Of a DNA stretch of 64,000 nucleotides, positions 18,547 to 27,243 are shown in pieces. Made by a program: the position numbers and the translations under genes. Source of the DNA: Blautia sp. AF19-10LB (lineage in GTDB: Bacteria > Bacillota > Clostridia > Lachnospirales > Lachnospiraceae); NCBI RefSeq assembly GCF_003461245.1, contig NZ_QTWS01000004.1:62254-126253 (forward strand). The letters are read 5' to 3'. The notes under the pieces were generated by a model. That model searched no databases, was not told where the DNA came from, and was given only the letters and a program-made list of their open reading frames with translations. The first letter of the stretch is position 1; each line of letters begins with the position of its first letter.

Positions 18547-21087
18547 TTAGATGAATCCCCCGAAACCATTATCAGAACTGTTGCCACCGAAATCGAAGTT
18601 ATTGTTTTCTCCGGCATTATCGTTTGCACTGCCGAAGTCATCCTGTGATGGATTTCCAAAATCATTCGGATTTCCCGCCATATTTCCTGTGCCAAAATCA
18701 TCTGCACTGTTGTTTCCTGGCTGACCTCCATCAAATCCACCCATGTTGCTGCCTCCTGGCTGACTTCCATAAGATCCTCCGGCACCGCCGAATGGATTTC
18801 CGGAATTTCCGGTGTTTCCACCAAATGGATCACCAAAATTGCCTACACCACCGCCACCAAACGGGCTTCCAAAATTATCATTTCCAAATGGATTATCACT
18901 TGGGGAATTATCCCACGGATTAGGATATGGTTCAGGATTGCCATCCCATCCACCTTCTCCGCCAAGCTGTAATGTTACTGTACTGATTGAATTTCCATCT
19001 GTTGAGAATTGAATCGCAATTCTGTCTCCCTTGTTCATTGGGTAAGAAATTCCTTTTGCATTATCCACATTCTGGTTGTTGATCATGATCATTCCCGGTG
19101 TTTTCGGTAAGATTTTTACTGTAACTGTGCCTCCTTTGCATGCAACCAGTTTGATCTTATTTACAAGTGTTGTCAGTCCTGCCTGCATGATCGGATTTCC
19201 CAGGGTGCTCTGTGCAAATGTATCACCCTGAATCAGTTTTCCGAGAATTACCTCTGATTTCTTAGCTGGCATTGCCAGTGTTGCCGGTGACGGTGTAAGA
19301 TTTGCAAGCATCGGCGGTAAAGAAAGTTCTACGGTTACCGAATCCTTAAGCACCGGTTTTGTTGCTTTCATAATACCCGCAATCAGTGCCACAATCACTG
19401 CCAGAATAGCAAATGCGACAATAAACCATATCCAGGACGATTTTACAGTGACGAATACCGTAAGCTCTGCACTCTGACCATATGCATCAGAAAAAATCAA
19501 CTTCAGATATCCTGTGCCGGTTCTCAGTGGCGTGATATTAAGCATTCCTGTGTCTTTGTTGTAATCTGCTGTTACAATATTATTTCCATTATCCTCTATA
19601 CTGCAGTTCAGTTCTGCAAGAGACTCGCTCTTTACATGCTGGCTGATATCAACCGAGGCCTTTGTTTTGATTGGATTGCACCACATGCTGACATCTGGTC
19701 TTCCAGATACGGTCAGTTTGGCTCTTCCTATGGATAACTGATACTGTGCAGCTTCTTTCGAGAAGCTTCCATCTTTGCCTTCCAGATGTGCTGTCACATA
19801 GTAGTTTCCTGATTTTTCAAGATTCGTTTTACAAATGAAGACATGTTTTTCTTCATTGTAAGTCATCGGAAGATTCTCTCCGACAATATTTCCCTTGTTA
19901 TCCATAATAGTACAGATTGCCATAGCTCCCGAAAGCAGGTTTGAATCTGTGATATTTTCATCTCCACGTACAAGCTTTCCGTAAATATTGATATCATTTC
20001 CTGCAATCGGATCCCTGCTGTTGAGAAGTTTAAAAGAAATATCATATGTAGTCAGAAGGTTTACCTGTACTGCATCGTCGGCTTCACCCTTTACACTGAC
20101 TTTCCATGCTCCCTGTACAGGATACATGATTTTGAGGATCGTATACGTCGATACTTTATTCTCATCCGAAGTATCCGTCGAAACAATCACTCCATGGTCT
20201 GCATCCAGAGGAACCACCGCTCCGGTTGGATCTATAAGCTGCGGATCACTTACGCCTTTATCTGTAAGAATAACAATATTGGCCATCAGTACACTGCCAT
20301 TGTCAATCACAAAATCTGTTACAAATCTTCCATCTATATACGCTGGATTCAGACCTGTCAGATCACCATCTGCAACATTTCCAAAAATATCTGTCATATA
20401 TTTGTTGAAATCTGTTGCGGTAGTGATATTATAAAAGGCTCCACCTGTCTGATTGGCAATATTCTGCATGTAATCTACATCCAGTTTTCCATCATAGTTA
20501 AGGCCAATAGAATAAATCGGAACACCAAGAGAAGCTGCCTCACTAAGAGTTCCTGTCAATTCTGCATTGGATTCCTCTACGGTTCTCGGTCCATTTGGAA
20601 GGTCTGTGTTTCCATCACTGAGAAGAATAATCATAGGATTTCTGTCTCCATTGAAGGAATCACCCTCTTTTAACAGATTTAAAGCCTGTGTCAGTCCCAG
20701 AGAAATATCTGTATCCCAGCTTCCTTTTACAGAATCCTGCAGTCCTGACAGGCGGTCTCTGAATGAAGCTTTACTGTCTTCTGTAGACAGGTCTGTCAGT
20801 CCCTGGCTATCCATAATAATATTAGTGAACTGCACAAATCCAGCTCTTGATGTGTTAGAATATGTCATTTCCGTGAACAGCCGTCCTGCTGTCAGCCTCA
20901 ATTTCAACGCATCTGACTTTTTCATGGAGCCACTTCCATCAATGGCAAAAATAACATCAAAACTCATGTTATCCGCAGTCGTCTGCTGCGCCACTTCTTC
21001 ACCTTCTGCCCAAACTGCACTTACTGACATACAGATAAGCATCACTGCTGCCAGTAAAACAGTCAGAATTTTTTTCATGTGTCTCAT
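18547..21087 (-). CDS. Secreted, membrane-anchored vWA-domain protein with Gly/Asn/Phe-rich tail
   Basis: 846 residues. A signal peptide (KKILTVLLAAVMLICMSVSAVWA) is followed by a vWA domain at about 42-240 with an intact metal site, DGSGSMKKS, and LLSDGNTD. Three or so Ig-like beta-domains follow, then a membrane helix at about 555-578 (WFIVAFAILAVIVALIAGIM), an FHA-like or beta-sandwich cytoplasmic part and a 140-residue tail of NPFG, GGGG and DDFG units. With the signal cleaved, the vWA part is outside and the tail inside. GGGG lies 8 bases before the ATG. The tail shares NFGxPFGG wording with the N-terminus of the other vWA protein (2300-3751), which lies on the cytoplasmic side there too by prediction. 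Inference: it couples an external ligand to the internal scaffold. Confidence 0.87.
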   Translation of the reverse strand: MRHMKKILTVLLAAVMLICMSVSAVWAEGEEVAQQTTADNMSFDVIFAIDGSGSMKKSDALKLRLTAGRLFTEMTYSNTSRAGFVQFTNIIMDSQGLTDLSTEDSKASFRDRLSGLQDSVKGSWDTDISLGLTQALNLLKEGDSFNGDRNPMIILLSDGNTDLPNGPRTVEESNAELTGTLSEAASLGVPIYSIGLNYDGKLDVDYMQNIANQTGGAFYNITTATDFNKYMTDIFGNVADGDLTGLNPAYIDGRFVTDFVIDNGSVLMANIVILTDKGVSDPQLIDPTGAVVPLDADHGVIVSTDTSDENKVSTYTILKIMYPVQGAWKVSVKGEADDAVQVNLLTTYDISFKLLNSRDPIAGNDINIYGKLVRGDENITDSNLLSGAMAICTIMDNKGNIVGENLPMTYNEEKHVFICKTNLEKSGNYYVTAHLEGKDGSFSKEAAQYQLSIGRAKLTVSGRPDVSMWCNPIKTKASVDISQHVKSESLAELNCSIEDNGNNIVTADYNKDTGMLNITPLRTGTGYLKLIFSDAYGQSAELTVFVTVKSSWIWFIVAFAILAVIVALIAGIMKATKPVLKDSVTVELSLPPMLANLTPSPATLAMPAKKSEVILGKLIQGDTFAQSTLGNPIMQAGLTTLVNKIKLVACKGGTVTVKILPKTPGMIMINNQNVDNAKGISYPMNKGDRIAIQFSTDGNSISTVTLQLGGEGGWDGNPEPYPNPWDNSPSDNPFGNDNFGSPFGGGGVGNFGDPFGGNTGNSGNPFGGAGGSYGSQPGGSNMGGFDGGQPGNNSADDFGTGNMAGNPNDFGNPSQDDFGSANDNAGENNNFDFGGNSSDNGFGGFI

Positions 21088-21154
21088 ACTCTTTTCCCCT
21101 TTTTTGTAAATTTTATATTGAAACCTCTGTACAGAGGAATTTCGTTATTATATT

Positions 21155-21934
21155 TTATCTTCTCCAACCCGGCAAAAACATTTTGATAAGCACAGCCGCT
21201 ATGATTACTGTAAAAATTACCGACTGATAGGTTTTTACCACTCCGAAAATCCCAATTACCAGAACACAGATTATACCAATAACCACATAGGTAATCAGAA
21301 CCCCTGCTGCAAAACTTAATACTGCCATTAAACAGTATTTCTGAATGGTATCCATATCTCCTCCGGTTTTGCGCTGATACAGCACCAGTGCCGCAATTCC
21401 AACAGCCCCCGGAAGTATTCCATCAAAGGAAAGTCTCGCACATCCTTCACCTGCCACCTGTGAAATATTCTCGTAAATAAAAATCAGGAGATATCTGTTC
21501 AGCAGATTTTTCATAATAAAAAGCATCAAAACGCCTATAACCACAAGAATTATCAATTGTGTTACTCCTGACGTTGATCCTGATGTCGAAACCGGCGGCT
21601 TCGAAAAGTCCGGAATATCTGGATTATTAACAGGCGGAATCCCCGTATCCTGTTTCTTTTCCGGGACAATGTCCATATCCGGTCCATAAAAGGTATATCC
21701 GACAAATTTGCCTTTTTCATCTGTCAGTAATTCAATTGGTCTCTCAAATCCTGTAGAACCATTTCTGGTTATCAGGTTATAAATTTCTGCTTTTTTGGTC
21801 TCTGATTTATCTCTCAGCAGCTTTGCCCATAAGTTTCTTTCACCGGCAATAAGATATCTGATACCATCTATATCCTTTTTTCTGGTTTTATCTACCAGCT
21901 GATATTGTCGGTAATTTCCCTGAACTACTTTCAT
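21155..21934 (-). CDS. Multi-span membrane protein with a kinase-N-lobe-like (EssB/YukC-like?) N-terminus
   Basis: 259 residues. Residues 1-95 are soluble: QYQLVDK, WAKLLRDKSETKKAEIYNLI and KGKFVGYTFYGPDM follow the beta-strand, AK-lysine and helix-C order of a kinase N-lobe, as in helix-hairpin-helix kinase-like proteins. No C-lobe (HxD or DFG) exists, so no kinase activity is expected. A Pro/Ser linker (VNNPDIPDFSKPPVSTSGS) leads to three or four membrane helices (about 125-255). In Firmicute type VII systems EssB/YukC is a membrane pseudokinase, so this could be a distant analogue; that is inference only. It lies 14 bases after the 69-residue gene. Confidence 0.6.
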   Translation of the reverse strand: MKVVQGNYRQYQLVDKTRKKDIDGIRYLIAGERNLWAKLLRDKSETKKAEIYNLITRNGSTGFERPIELLTDEKGKFVGYTFYGPDMDIVPEKKQDTGIPPVNNPDIPDFSKPPVSTSGSTSGVTQLIILVVIGVLMLFIMKNLLNRYLLIFIYENISQVAGEGCARLSFDGILPGAVGIAALVLYQRKTGGDMDTIQKYCLMAVLSFAAGVLITYVVIGIICVLVIGIFGVVKTYQSVIFTVIIAAVLIKMFLPGWRR

Positions 21935-21948
21935 TCGTCTTTCCCCAC

Positions 21949-22158
21949 TTATTCCGGTCTTGTGTCTGCCAGAATACTTTCTGCGTTTGTAAAAAACTTC
22001 TCTGTTTCTTCCAGTGCTGTTTCCAGTTCATCCAGTGCTTTCAGCATTTCTGTCAGTGCAACATCCTCAAACTTCTTACCCACACCGTCTGTCCAATTGC
22101 ACTTGTCAAAATCATCTTTTACTTTTTTTCTCACATAATAAGAAACTGTTGTGTCCAT
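21949..22158 (-). CDS. Small helical WXG100-like protein
   Basis: 69 residues. The centre of the first half reads CNWTDGVGKKFEDV, the W-x-D...F pattern often seen at the turn of WXG100-type helical hairpins, followed by a heptad-rich helix (LKALDELETALEETEKFF). No signal or membrane segment. It starts three bases after the stop of the nuclease-domain gene and lacks a clear ribosome site, so translation is probably coupled to it. Roles to consider: secretion partner of the nuclease protein, or its inhibitor; nothing in the sequence decides between them. Confidence 0.6.
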   Translation of the reverse strand: MDTTVSYYVRKKVKDDFDKCNWTDGVGKKFEDVALTEMLKALDELETALEETEKFFTNAESILADTRPE

Positions 22159-22161
22159 ATC

Positions 22162-22971
22162 TTATTTTCTCATTTCTTTCCTCAGTGTCTGTGCCCGCCG
22201 CTTCCAGTATGCACTTCGGAGCATCTGAAAGCTGGAACGGTTAATTCCAGATGGTATATCTGACGTATTAATATGTAATGTTTTATGATTCTCTCTGTGC
22301 ATGCTCCCTGAAATTTCTACGACACTGCCGCTCTCGGACTGAATCAGATGGTGCAGTTCTATCGGATCACCATCGTATCCTATCGGGGCTCTTCCCTTTT
22401 CCATTCGCTTCAGATTATCTTCTGTTGGTGCATAAGCACTTCCACTGCAGTAAAATGTAGTTCCTCGAAACTGCATTACTCCGTATTTTCCCGGTGTTCC
22501 ACTATATCCACATTCCCTCATTCTGGTCATTACATTATATTCTTCTACCATCTTGAGATAGGCATTCAGAATTCTTTTGGATTTTGTAAATGAACGTCCA
22601 GTTCTCCTTTGTGCGTTTGTAAGCAGATCCACATAGTCAGGAATTTTTTTTATGATGGATATGATTTCTTCATCCTGTATATCCAGCTTTCTTATCCTGG
22701 CTTTGGCTTCTTCTATTTTTTTCCTGTAATCTTCCTGTTTTTTCGGATCCTGCTCAGATTCGCTTTCATCTGCATAAAAACGAATCTGATCTTCCCACTC
22801 TGATCTCTTATCTGCAATAGAAGACCGTTTCTGGTTCAGCCGCTGCAGCAGAGATTCCAGTGCATCTTTTGCACCTTTGACAGCTTCATCAACGTATTCC
22901 TTATTCTCATTTAATGAAACCACATAATTCCAGACTGCATCCGGATCTGACTTTAAAACTCCATCACTCAT
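22162..22971 (-). CDS. Coiled-coil protein with C-terminal LHH/HNH nuclease domain (putative type VII effector)
   Basis: 269 residues. The N-terminal ~145 residues are helical and charged (coiled coil), similar in style to LXG/WXG delivery domains. The last ~90 carry the LHH nuclease signature of the HNH/Endo VII fold: PIGYDGDPIELHHLIQ, then SGSMHRENHKTLH with the second and third His groups, then SAYWKRRAQTLRK. All metal-binding and catalytic His positions expected are present, so it should cut nucleic acid. LHH domains are common toxin tips of polymorphic toxins. It lies between two WXG-like genes and upstream of the membrane genes. No separate immunity gene is obvious. Confidence 0.8.
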   Translation of the reverse strand: MSDGVLKSDPDAVWNYVVSLNENKEYVDEAVKGAKDALESLLQRLNQKRSSIADKRSEWEDQIRFYADESESEQDPKKQEDYRKKIEEAKARIRKLDIQDEEIISIIKKIPDYVDLLTNAQRRTGRSFTKSKRILNAYLKMVEEYNVMTRMRECGYSGTPGKYGVMQFRGTTFYCSGSAYAPTEDNLKRMEKGRAPIGYDGDPIELHHLIQSESGSVVEISGSMHRENHKTLHINTSDIPSGINRSSFQMLRSAYWKRRAQTLRKEMRK

Positions 22972-23001
22972 TTTGTATCAGCCTGCTATCTGTATGTATT
23001 T

Positions 23002-23274
23002 TCAGGGTTTCCCATGTGACTCAAGAAATTCTGCATATTCCTCAAGAGCCCCACTCACATCCTCCAGAGGTTCTTTGCCCAGTTCTACTACTTTCTTTGT
23101 ATACTCTACAATCTCTTTTGCCTGCTCATAGAGTTTATCAGACTCAGCACCTTCAATCGTTGACAACAGTGTACTTCCTCTGTTATTGTTTTCTGAAATT
23201 GCATCCATGCACATCTTTGTGATTTTCGCCAGGCTTCTTACTTCTGAAGCATTTCCAAATACCTTTCCAGCCAT
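23002..23274 (-). CDS. WXG100-like helical hairpin protein A
   Basis: 90 residues predicted to form two helices broken near residues 31-35 (ENNNRGSTLL), with no Trp-x-Gly at the turn. The second helix is charged (YEQAKEIVEYTKKVVELGKEPLEDVSGALEEYAEFLESHGK). Size, charge pattern and location directly after the FtsK-like ATPase gene and another similar protein match ESX/Ess small substrates or chaperones. AGGAG precedes the ATG by about 8 bases. Confidence 0.6.
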   Translation of the reverse strand: MAGKVFGNASEVRSLAKITKMCMDAISENNNRGSTLLSTIEGAESDKLYEQAKEIVEYTKKVVELGKEPLEDVSGALEEYAEFLESHGKP

Positions 23275-23286
23275 GTCAATTCTCTC

Positions 23287-23574
23287 CTATCTGATTCGAC
23301 CTTCTATACGTTCTTTTTCATCAAGTTCTCTTTGAGCTCTCTTTTTCAGTTCCAAAATCCGTTCCTCACCTGTTTGTGTGGCTTTATACAATGCATCTGC
23401 AATCATTTCAAGCTTCACAGAAGACTTGGTTGCCATTTCCGTTCCTTTAAGAGTTTCTGTTACACTTGATGCAGCAACCTTTAATCTTTGTGCGTTTTGA
23501 TGCAGAATTTCCAGATATTCTTTTTCGAATTTATCACAAAAGTTGATGACGGTCTCAAGATCAATATCTACCAT
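23287..23574 (-). CDS. WXG100-like helical hairpin protein B
   Basis: 95 residues, helix-turn-helix with a basic, coiled C-terminal helix (ERILELKKRAQRELDEKERIEGRIR). First gene after the ATPase (23 bases), 12 bases before protein A, so the two are probably made as a pair and may dimerise as ESX proteins do. The canonical WXG is absent; assignment rests on size, helical pattern and context. A GGAAGGGG site precedes the ATG. Confidence 0.6.
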   Translation of the reverse strand: MVDIDLETVINFCDKFEKEYLEILHQNAQRLKVAASSVTETLKGTEMATKSSVKLEMIADALYKATQTGEERILELKKRAQRELDEKERIEGRIR

Positions 23575-23597
23575 TTTGTTTCCCCTTCCTCTTCTGT

Positions 23598-26500
23598 TTA
23601 TAATTTGTATGGAACGAATCGGTTTCCGGATCTTCCATTATGATAGTATGCAAGCTGTCCGGAAAGTTCTCTTATCAGTCTTGGCTGATCAAGAAATTCT
23701 CCCGCTTCATAATCACTCATCGGAAATGCAATTTTGTGATTGAAATCCAGTGTCTTTACTTCTCTGAAATCTCTCAGTGCAGAAGCTGAATCGTAGATCA
23801 CCAGATTAAATACATTACATGTAGGTCCCAGATGTATAATTCTGGCTATATCATTTCTGGCATCATATAAATAAGAGGTCTGTGCTTCTTTCCCGGTTTC
23901 CGGCTCTTCTTCATTAATATCTTCTTCTCCAAACAGATCCATATCACCAAACAGAGCACTGAATTCGTCCAGTGCCGGGTCATTAAAATCTGTTTTTTCT
24001 GATTCTTCCTCAGAAACGCTCTCCGATACTTCCGACTGCGTTGCTTTCTCTTCTGCTTTTTTTAGTACAGGTGTTCTTTTGTTTCTTTCATCTGCCAGAA
24101 TGTCTGCCATAGAATCCAGCCCAAGCCATACGATCAGTTGTTTTCTGGTATTACTCCTGTCTTTTATGATTTCTAATGTTTCAACGATTTTGTAACAGAT
24201 ATCTTCCAGATCATCATGCACCCTTATCTCCGGATAATTTTTTCCAAATTCCAGAATTTCCGGTTTGTATTCACGATATACACTTGCATAACTGTCTGCC
24301 ATAATATCAACTGAAAAGTCGGACTGTCGTGCGAAGCTTGAAATAATTGCTCTCAGAATACGCATCTGCTGTTCTTCCGTTCCAGAAGCACACATGATAT
24401 TATTTCCCTTCCGCTGAAGCAGTGGAAAATGAAGTGCAAATCCGAGATTCACAGGTCGTCCCAGATAAATATGAATATCTTTGCTGCCATCTCTGTGAGA
24501 AATCACATTTTCCTTCTCCCACTGATCGATCTCTTCGATTTTCATAGGATCCACAACACGATCATCAAAAACATCTGGCACATAGTCCTCTGCATGATAA
24601 ATTGTTCTTGCCTTCTCATTCACATTATAACGACACGTTCCATTAATATAAATTGCCATGGCACGTTCGATTGTCGGAACCTCTTCACGATCTTCATTTT
24701 CCTGAATCGTCTGGACCGCAACCTCTCCGACTTTCATATGTATGAAAGAACGAATTTTATCTGCTTCTTTTTCATTCAGAGTTTCTTCTAGTTCATCCTT
24801 GTAATTAGAGAGTGCGATTCTAGCTTTTATCTGTTTCTTTCCCTTATCCGAAAGTCCTCTCAGGCCATCTACGATTGCCTGATCTGAAAGCAGCAGGATA
24901 ATTCCAAGAGCTCTCGCCTCTGACAGAATATTCTCCAGCTTTGTCTTGTATTCTGTTTCCAGCTGTGCATGCTGACTCATCACATGAAATTCATCTACAA
25001 TGATGAGCAGTCTTGTCATGGAGTTCTTGCCATATACTTTCCTGTAATCACCAAATGAAGTAATATTGCTTTTACCGCCTCCGGCTTTGTAATCGTAATC
25101 TGCCTGTGCAATGATTGTCTGTCTGCGGTTCATCTCGTCTATGATCTTATCCAGAAAAGCGTATGAAAAATCAGATGTCTTTGACAATCCAATAAACCGT
25201 ATATGTGGAGGTGTATTGGTCTTGTAAGAATAAAATTCTGTAATCTTATAGTCAGACAGCCAGATTTCCACGTCTTCCGGAGTATAATTCATCACAATAG
25301 AACTGATCAGCATATGTAAAAGCGAACTCTTACCAGATCCGGTACCACCGCAGATCAGACCATGCGCATTCAATGCCTGTCCAAGTGAATATGAAATAAT
25401 ATCTCCTCTCTGGTTGATTGCAAATGGAATATGAAGACCATTTGTGGAATCCATCTGTCCGAAAGGAGCATTTATGTCAAAAATACGCTGAAATTCATTG
25501 TCCAGCTTCTTTTCTGCCACAAGCTGCTCTACGATATTTTCGATAAATTCCAGATGAGAACCACCGGTCTGCCAGTGTCGGAAATCACTTTCGACTCCCC
25601 TCACACATGTTGACGAAATATCTGTCCCTACATCAATCCGAAAAAGATTCTGTATTGCCTCTGCTGAAAAACAGCTCTCAAGATCTTGTCTTCTGCTGTG
25701 TGTGGATTCGTTTTCCCAACGGTCTACATTATTTAATATAACTACAAAGACACCCAGATTTCTTCCATTTTCGATCAGATACTGGATATTCTTAAAATCA
25801 CTGTCAGAATATCCTTCGTGAAGATTCTGCACGATTATCATCTGATATGGAATCCATGCGTCCATTCCCTGTTCCGCATTGTATTCCGTTACAGTTGTAT
25901 AGGCGGCCTTTTCATTAATAACCGCTGTCATCCTCTGCACCAGTGCTGTCAGTCCCCGGCTGATATCCTCACTTTTAAGGTAAGACTGTGCAAGATGATA
26001 GGAACCACCTGTTACCTTTCTGTTCAGCATAACAATATCGTTCTTTTTTACCTGCTGTAAACGGATAAAATCTCTGAAATCATTTCCGGATGTAACTGCA
26101 TCCATAAAATGAAATTCCATATAGTACTGCGGTATACTGCGCAATGTCTGATAAATGATTGACTGAAGGATCTGTCTTGCCCTGTCTGTGGTCCTTGTTC
26201 CATAGTCAATGCGAAGCTGTATCGGTGCTGACAATAAAAATCCCCACGGTACAGCAATTTTCTCACCATCCCTGCACAGATTAAATAAAATCTTTCCATC
26301 ACCAGACAGTTCCCGCTGTTCTTCTTCTGTCATAAAAGGTTTCAGGAGATCTCCCAGAAAAATTCTTGGATTCTCGAGAGTTTCTGGTATAACATAACTG
26401 GTCCAGTCAGAATCACTGGTACATCCTCCATAACACATGGCACTTTTATATGCCTGTGTATATTCCTCGGATATCTGCTGAAGCTTATACCAGATTGTAT

Positions 26501-26867
26501 CAGCCTCACTTCGACATTCCCGAATCTGGTCTTCCATAAAGTTAAGAAGCCCCGTCAGTTTCCCCATTAACTCCCGGTAAACCTCTCTCTGACTTTTCCC
26601 AAATCCAAGCATACTCTTAATAAGAGGCCATAAGCCCGCACTGTTCGCCAGTTCGAGCCTCAACTGTGTCAGTTCCTGTTCTGTATAAACTCTGGCCTCA
26701 CTGTCCCCGACATTTCCATATCTGTTTCCAAAACGTGCAAAAAGTTCTGCTTTCTGATGGTTATAGATTTCTCTTTCATCAAACAATTCCGTTGCATTTC
26801 TCTTTATTGTACGATAATTTCTTATTAATTCTTGAATTTTCTGATAATTATTGTTAAAGTCAAACAT
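23598..26867 (-). CDS. FtsK/SpoIIIE-family ATPase of a divergent type VII secretion locus
   Basis: 1089 residues. A helical, coiled N-terminus (1-185) is followed by a degenerate first ATPase-like domain (about 190-400, no Walker A), an intact FtsK domain with Walker A GGTGSGKSS near 506-514 and Walker B LLIIVDEFHVM near 620-628, and a third degenerate domain (from about 830, with a WLGLD strand where Walker B would be). Three stacked modules with one or more dead copies are typical for EssC/EccC. Unlike EssC there are no FHA domains and no clear membrane segment, so it must be recruited by a membrane partner, perhaps the protein at 21155-21934. It is the first gene of the train, with AAGGAG 12 bases before the ATG and a promoter at 26980-27008. 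Role: motor that moves the small helical proteins and the nuclease protein. Confidence 0.88.
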   Translation of the reverse strand: MFDFNNNYQKIQELIRNYRTIKRNATELFDEREIYNHQKAELFARFGNRYGNVGDSEARVYTEQELTQLRLELANSAGLWPLIKSMLGFGKSQREVYRELMGKLTGLLNFMEDQIRECRSEADTIWYKLQQISEEYTQAYKSAMCYGGCTSDSDWTSYVIPETLENPRIFLGDLLKPFMTEEEQRELSGDGKILFNLCRDGEKIAVPWGFLLSAPIQLRIDYGTRTTDRARQILQSIIYQTLRSIPQYYMEFHFMDAVTSGNDFRDFIRLQQVKKNDIVMLNRKVTGGSYHLAQSYLKSEDISRGLTALVQRMTAVINEKAAYTTVTEYNAEQGMDAWIPYQMIIVQNLHEGYSDSDFKNIQYLIENGRNLGVFVVILNNVDRWENESTHSRRQDLESCFSAEAIQNLFRIDVGTDISSTCVRGVESDFRHWQTGGSHLEFIENIVEQLVAEKKLDNEFQRIFDINAPFGQMDSTNGLHIPFAINQRGDIISYSLGQALNAHGLICGGTGSGKSSLLHMLISSIVMNYTPEDVEIWLSDYKITEFYSYKTNTPPHIRFIGLSKTSDFSYAFLDKIIDEMNRRQTIIAQADYDYKAGGGKSNITSFGDYRKVYGKNSMTRLLIIVDEFHVMSQHAQLETEYKTKLENILSEARALGIILLLSDQAIVDGLRGLSDKGKKQIKARIALSNYKDELEETLNEKEADKIRSFIHMKVGEVAVQTIQENEDREEVPTIERAMAIYINGTCRYNVNEKARTIYHAEDYVPDVFDDRVVDPMKIEEIDQWEKENVISHRDGSKDIHIYLGRPVNLGFALHFPLLQRKGNNIMCASGTEEQQMRILRAIISSFARQSDFSVDIMADSYASVYREYKPEILEFGKNYPEIRVHDDLEDICYKIVETLEIIKDRSNTRKQLIVWLGLDSMADILADERNKRTPVLKKAEEKATQSEVSESVSEEESEKTDFNDPALDEFSALFGDMDLFGEEDINEEEPETGKEAQTSYLYDARNDIARIIHLGPTCNVFNLVIYDSASALRDFREVKTLDFNHKIAFPMSDYEAGEFLDQPRLIRELSGQLAYYHNGRSGNRFVPYKL

Positions 26868-26979
26868 TTCTCTTTTTCACTCCTTATTTGTAAAAGGATT
26901 TTTGTAATACAATTCGGAAGACGCATTGCCCGATTTCGATCTTTTGGACAAGCAATAGATATGTTTCTCTTTTTTGTTT

Positions 26980-27008
26980 ATTATACAATTTTAGTGTGTT
27001 GAAATCAA
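26980..27008 (-). promoter_or_regulatory. Sigma-A-type promoter of the secretion/tubulin operon
   Basis: On the minus strand: TTGATT (27003-27008), 17 bases, TATAAT (26980-26985). The start of transcription would be near 26973, giving a leader of about 105 bases before the ATPase gene. Close to consensus, so expression is probably set by repression. Confidence 0.75.
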
Positions 27009-27026
27009 CCTTATAGTAACTATTTT

Positions 27027-27045
27027 ATATTACTATTAGTAATAT
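27027..27045. promoter_or_regulatory. 19-bp perfect palindrome upstream of the operon promoter
   Basis: ATATTACTA-T-TAGTAATAT, centred at 27036, about 20 bases upstream of the -35 box. A related half-site (ATAGTAA, 27013-27019) lies alongside. Candidate operator for the divergent XRE protein; no binding data can be read from sequence. Confidence 0.55.
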
Positions 27046-27138
27046 TATTAAACAAACATGACATTTCATTTTTTTGATTAAATAAAAAGACTTCTGATAT
27101 ATTACTTATACTTTGAATTTTTTCCACTAATTCAACTA

Positions 27139-27162
27139 TTGGTAATTTTTTTCTATTACCAA
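27139..27162. promoter_or_regulatory. Dyad TTGGTAAT-N8-ATTACCAA in the divergent promoter region
   Basis: Perfect 8-bp arms at 27139-27146 and 27155-27162, followed by a smaller CAAC-GGTAA-GTTG dyad. It lies ahead of the likely promoter of the XRE gene (TTTACA 27191-27196, TATAAT 27216-27221, spacing 19). The GTAAT core is shared with the palindrome at 27027-27045, as expected for sites of one regulator. Confidence 0.5.
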
Positions 27163-27243
27163 CGGTAAGTTGTTTGTCAATTATATTCCTTTTACAATAT
27201 TAAGAATAATCATCTTATAATTATTTCAAAGGAGGGATTCCTG

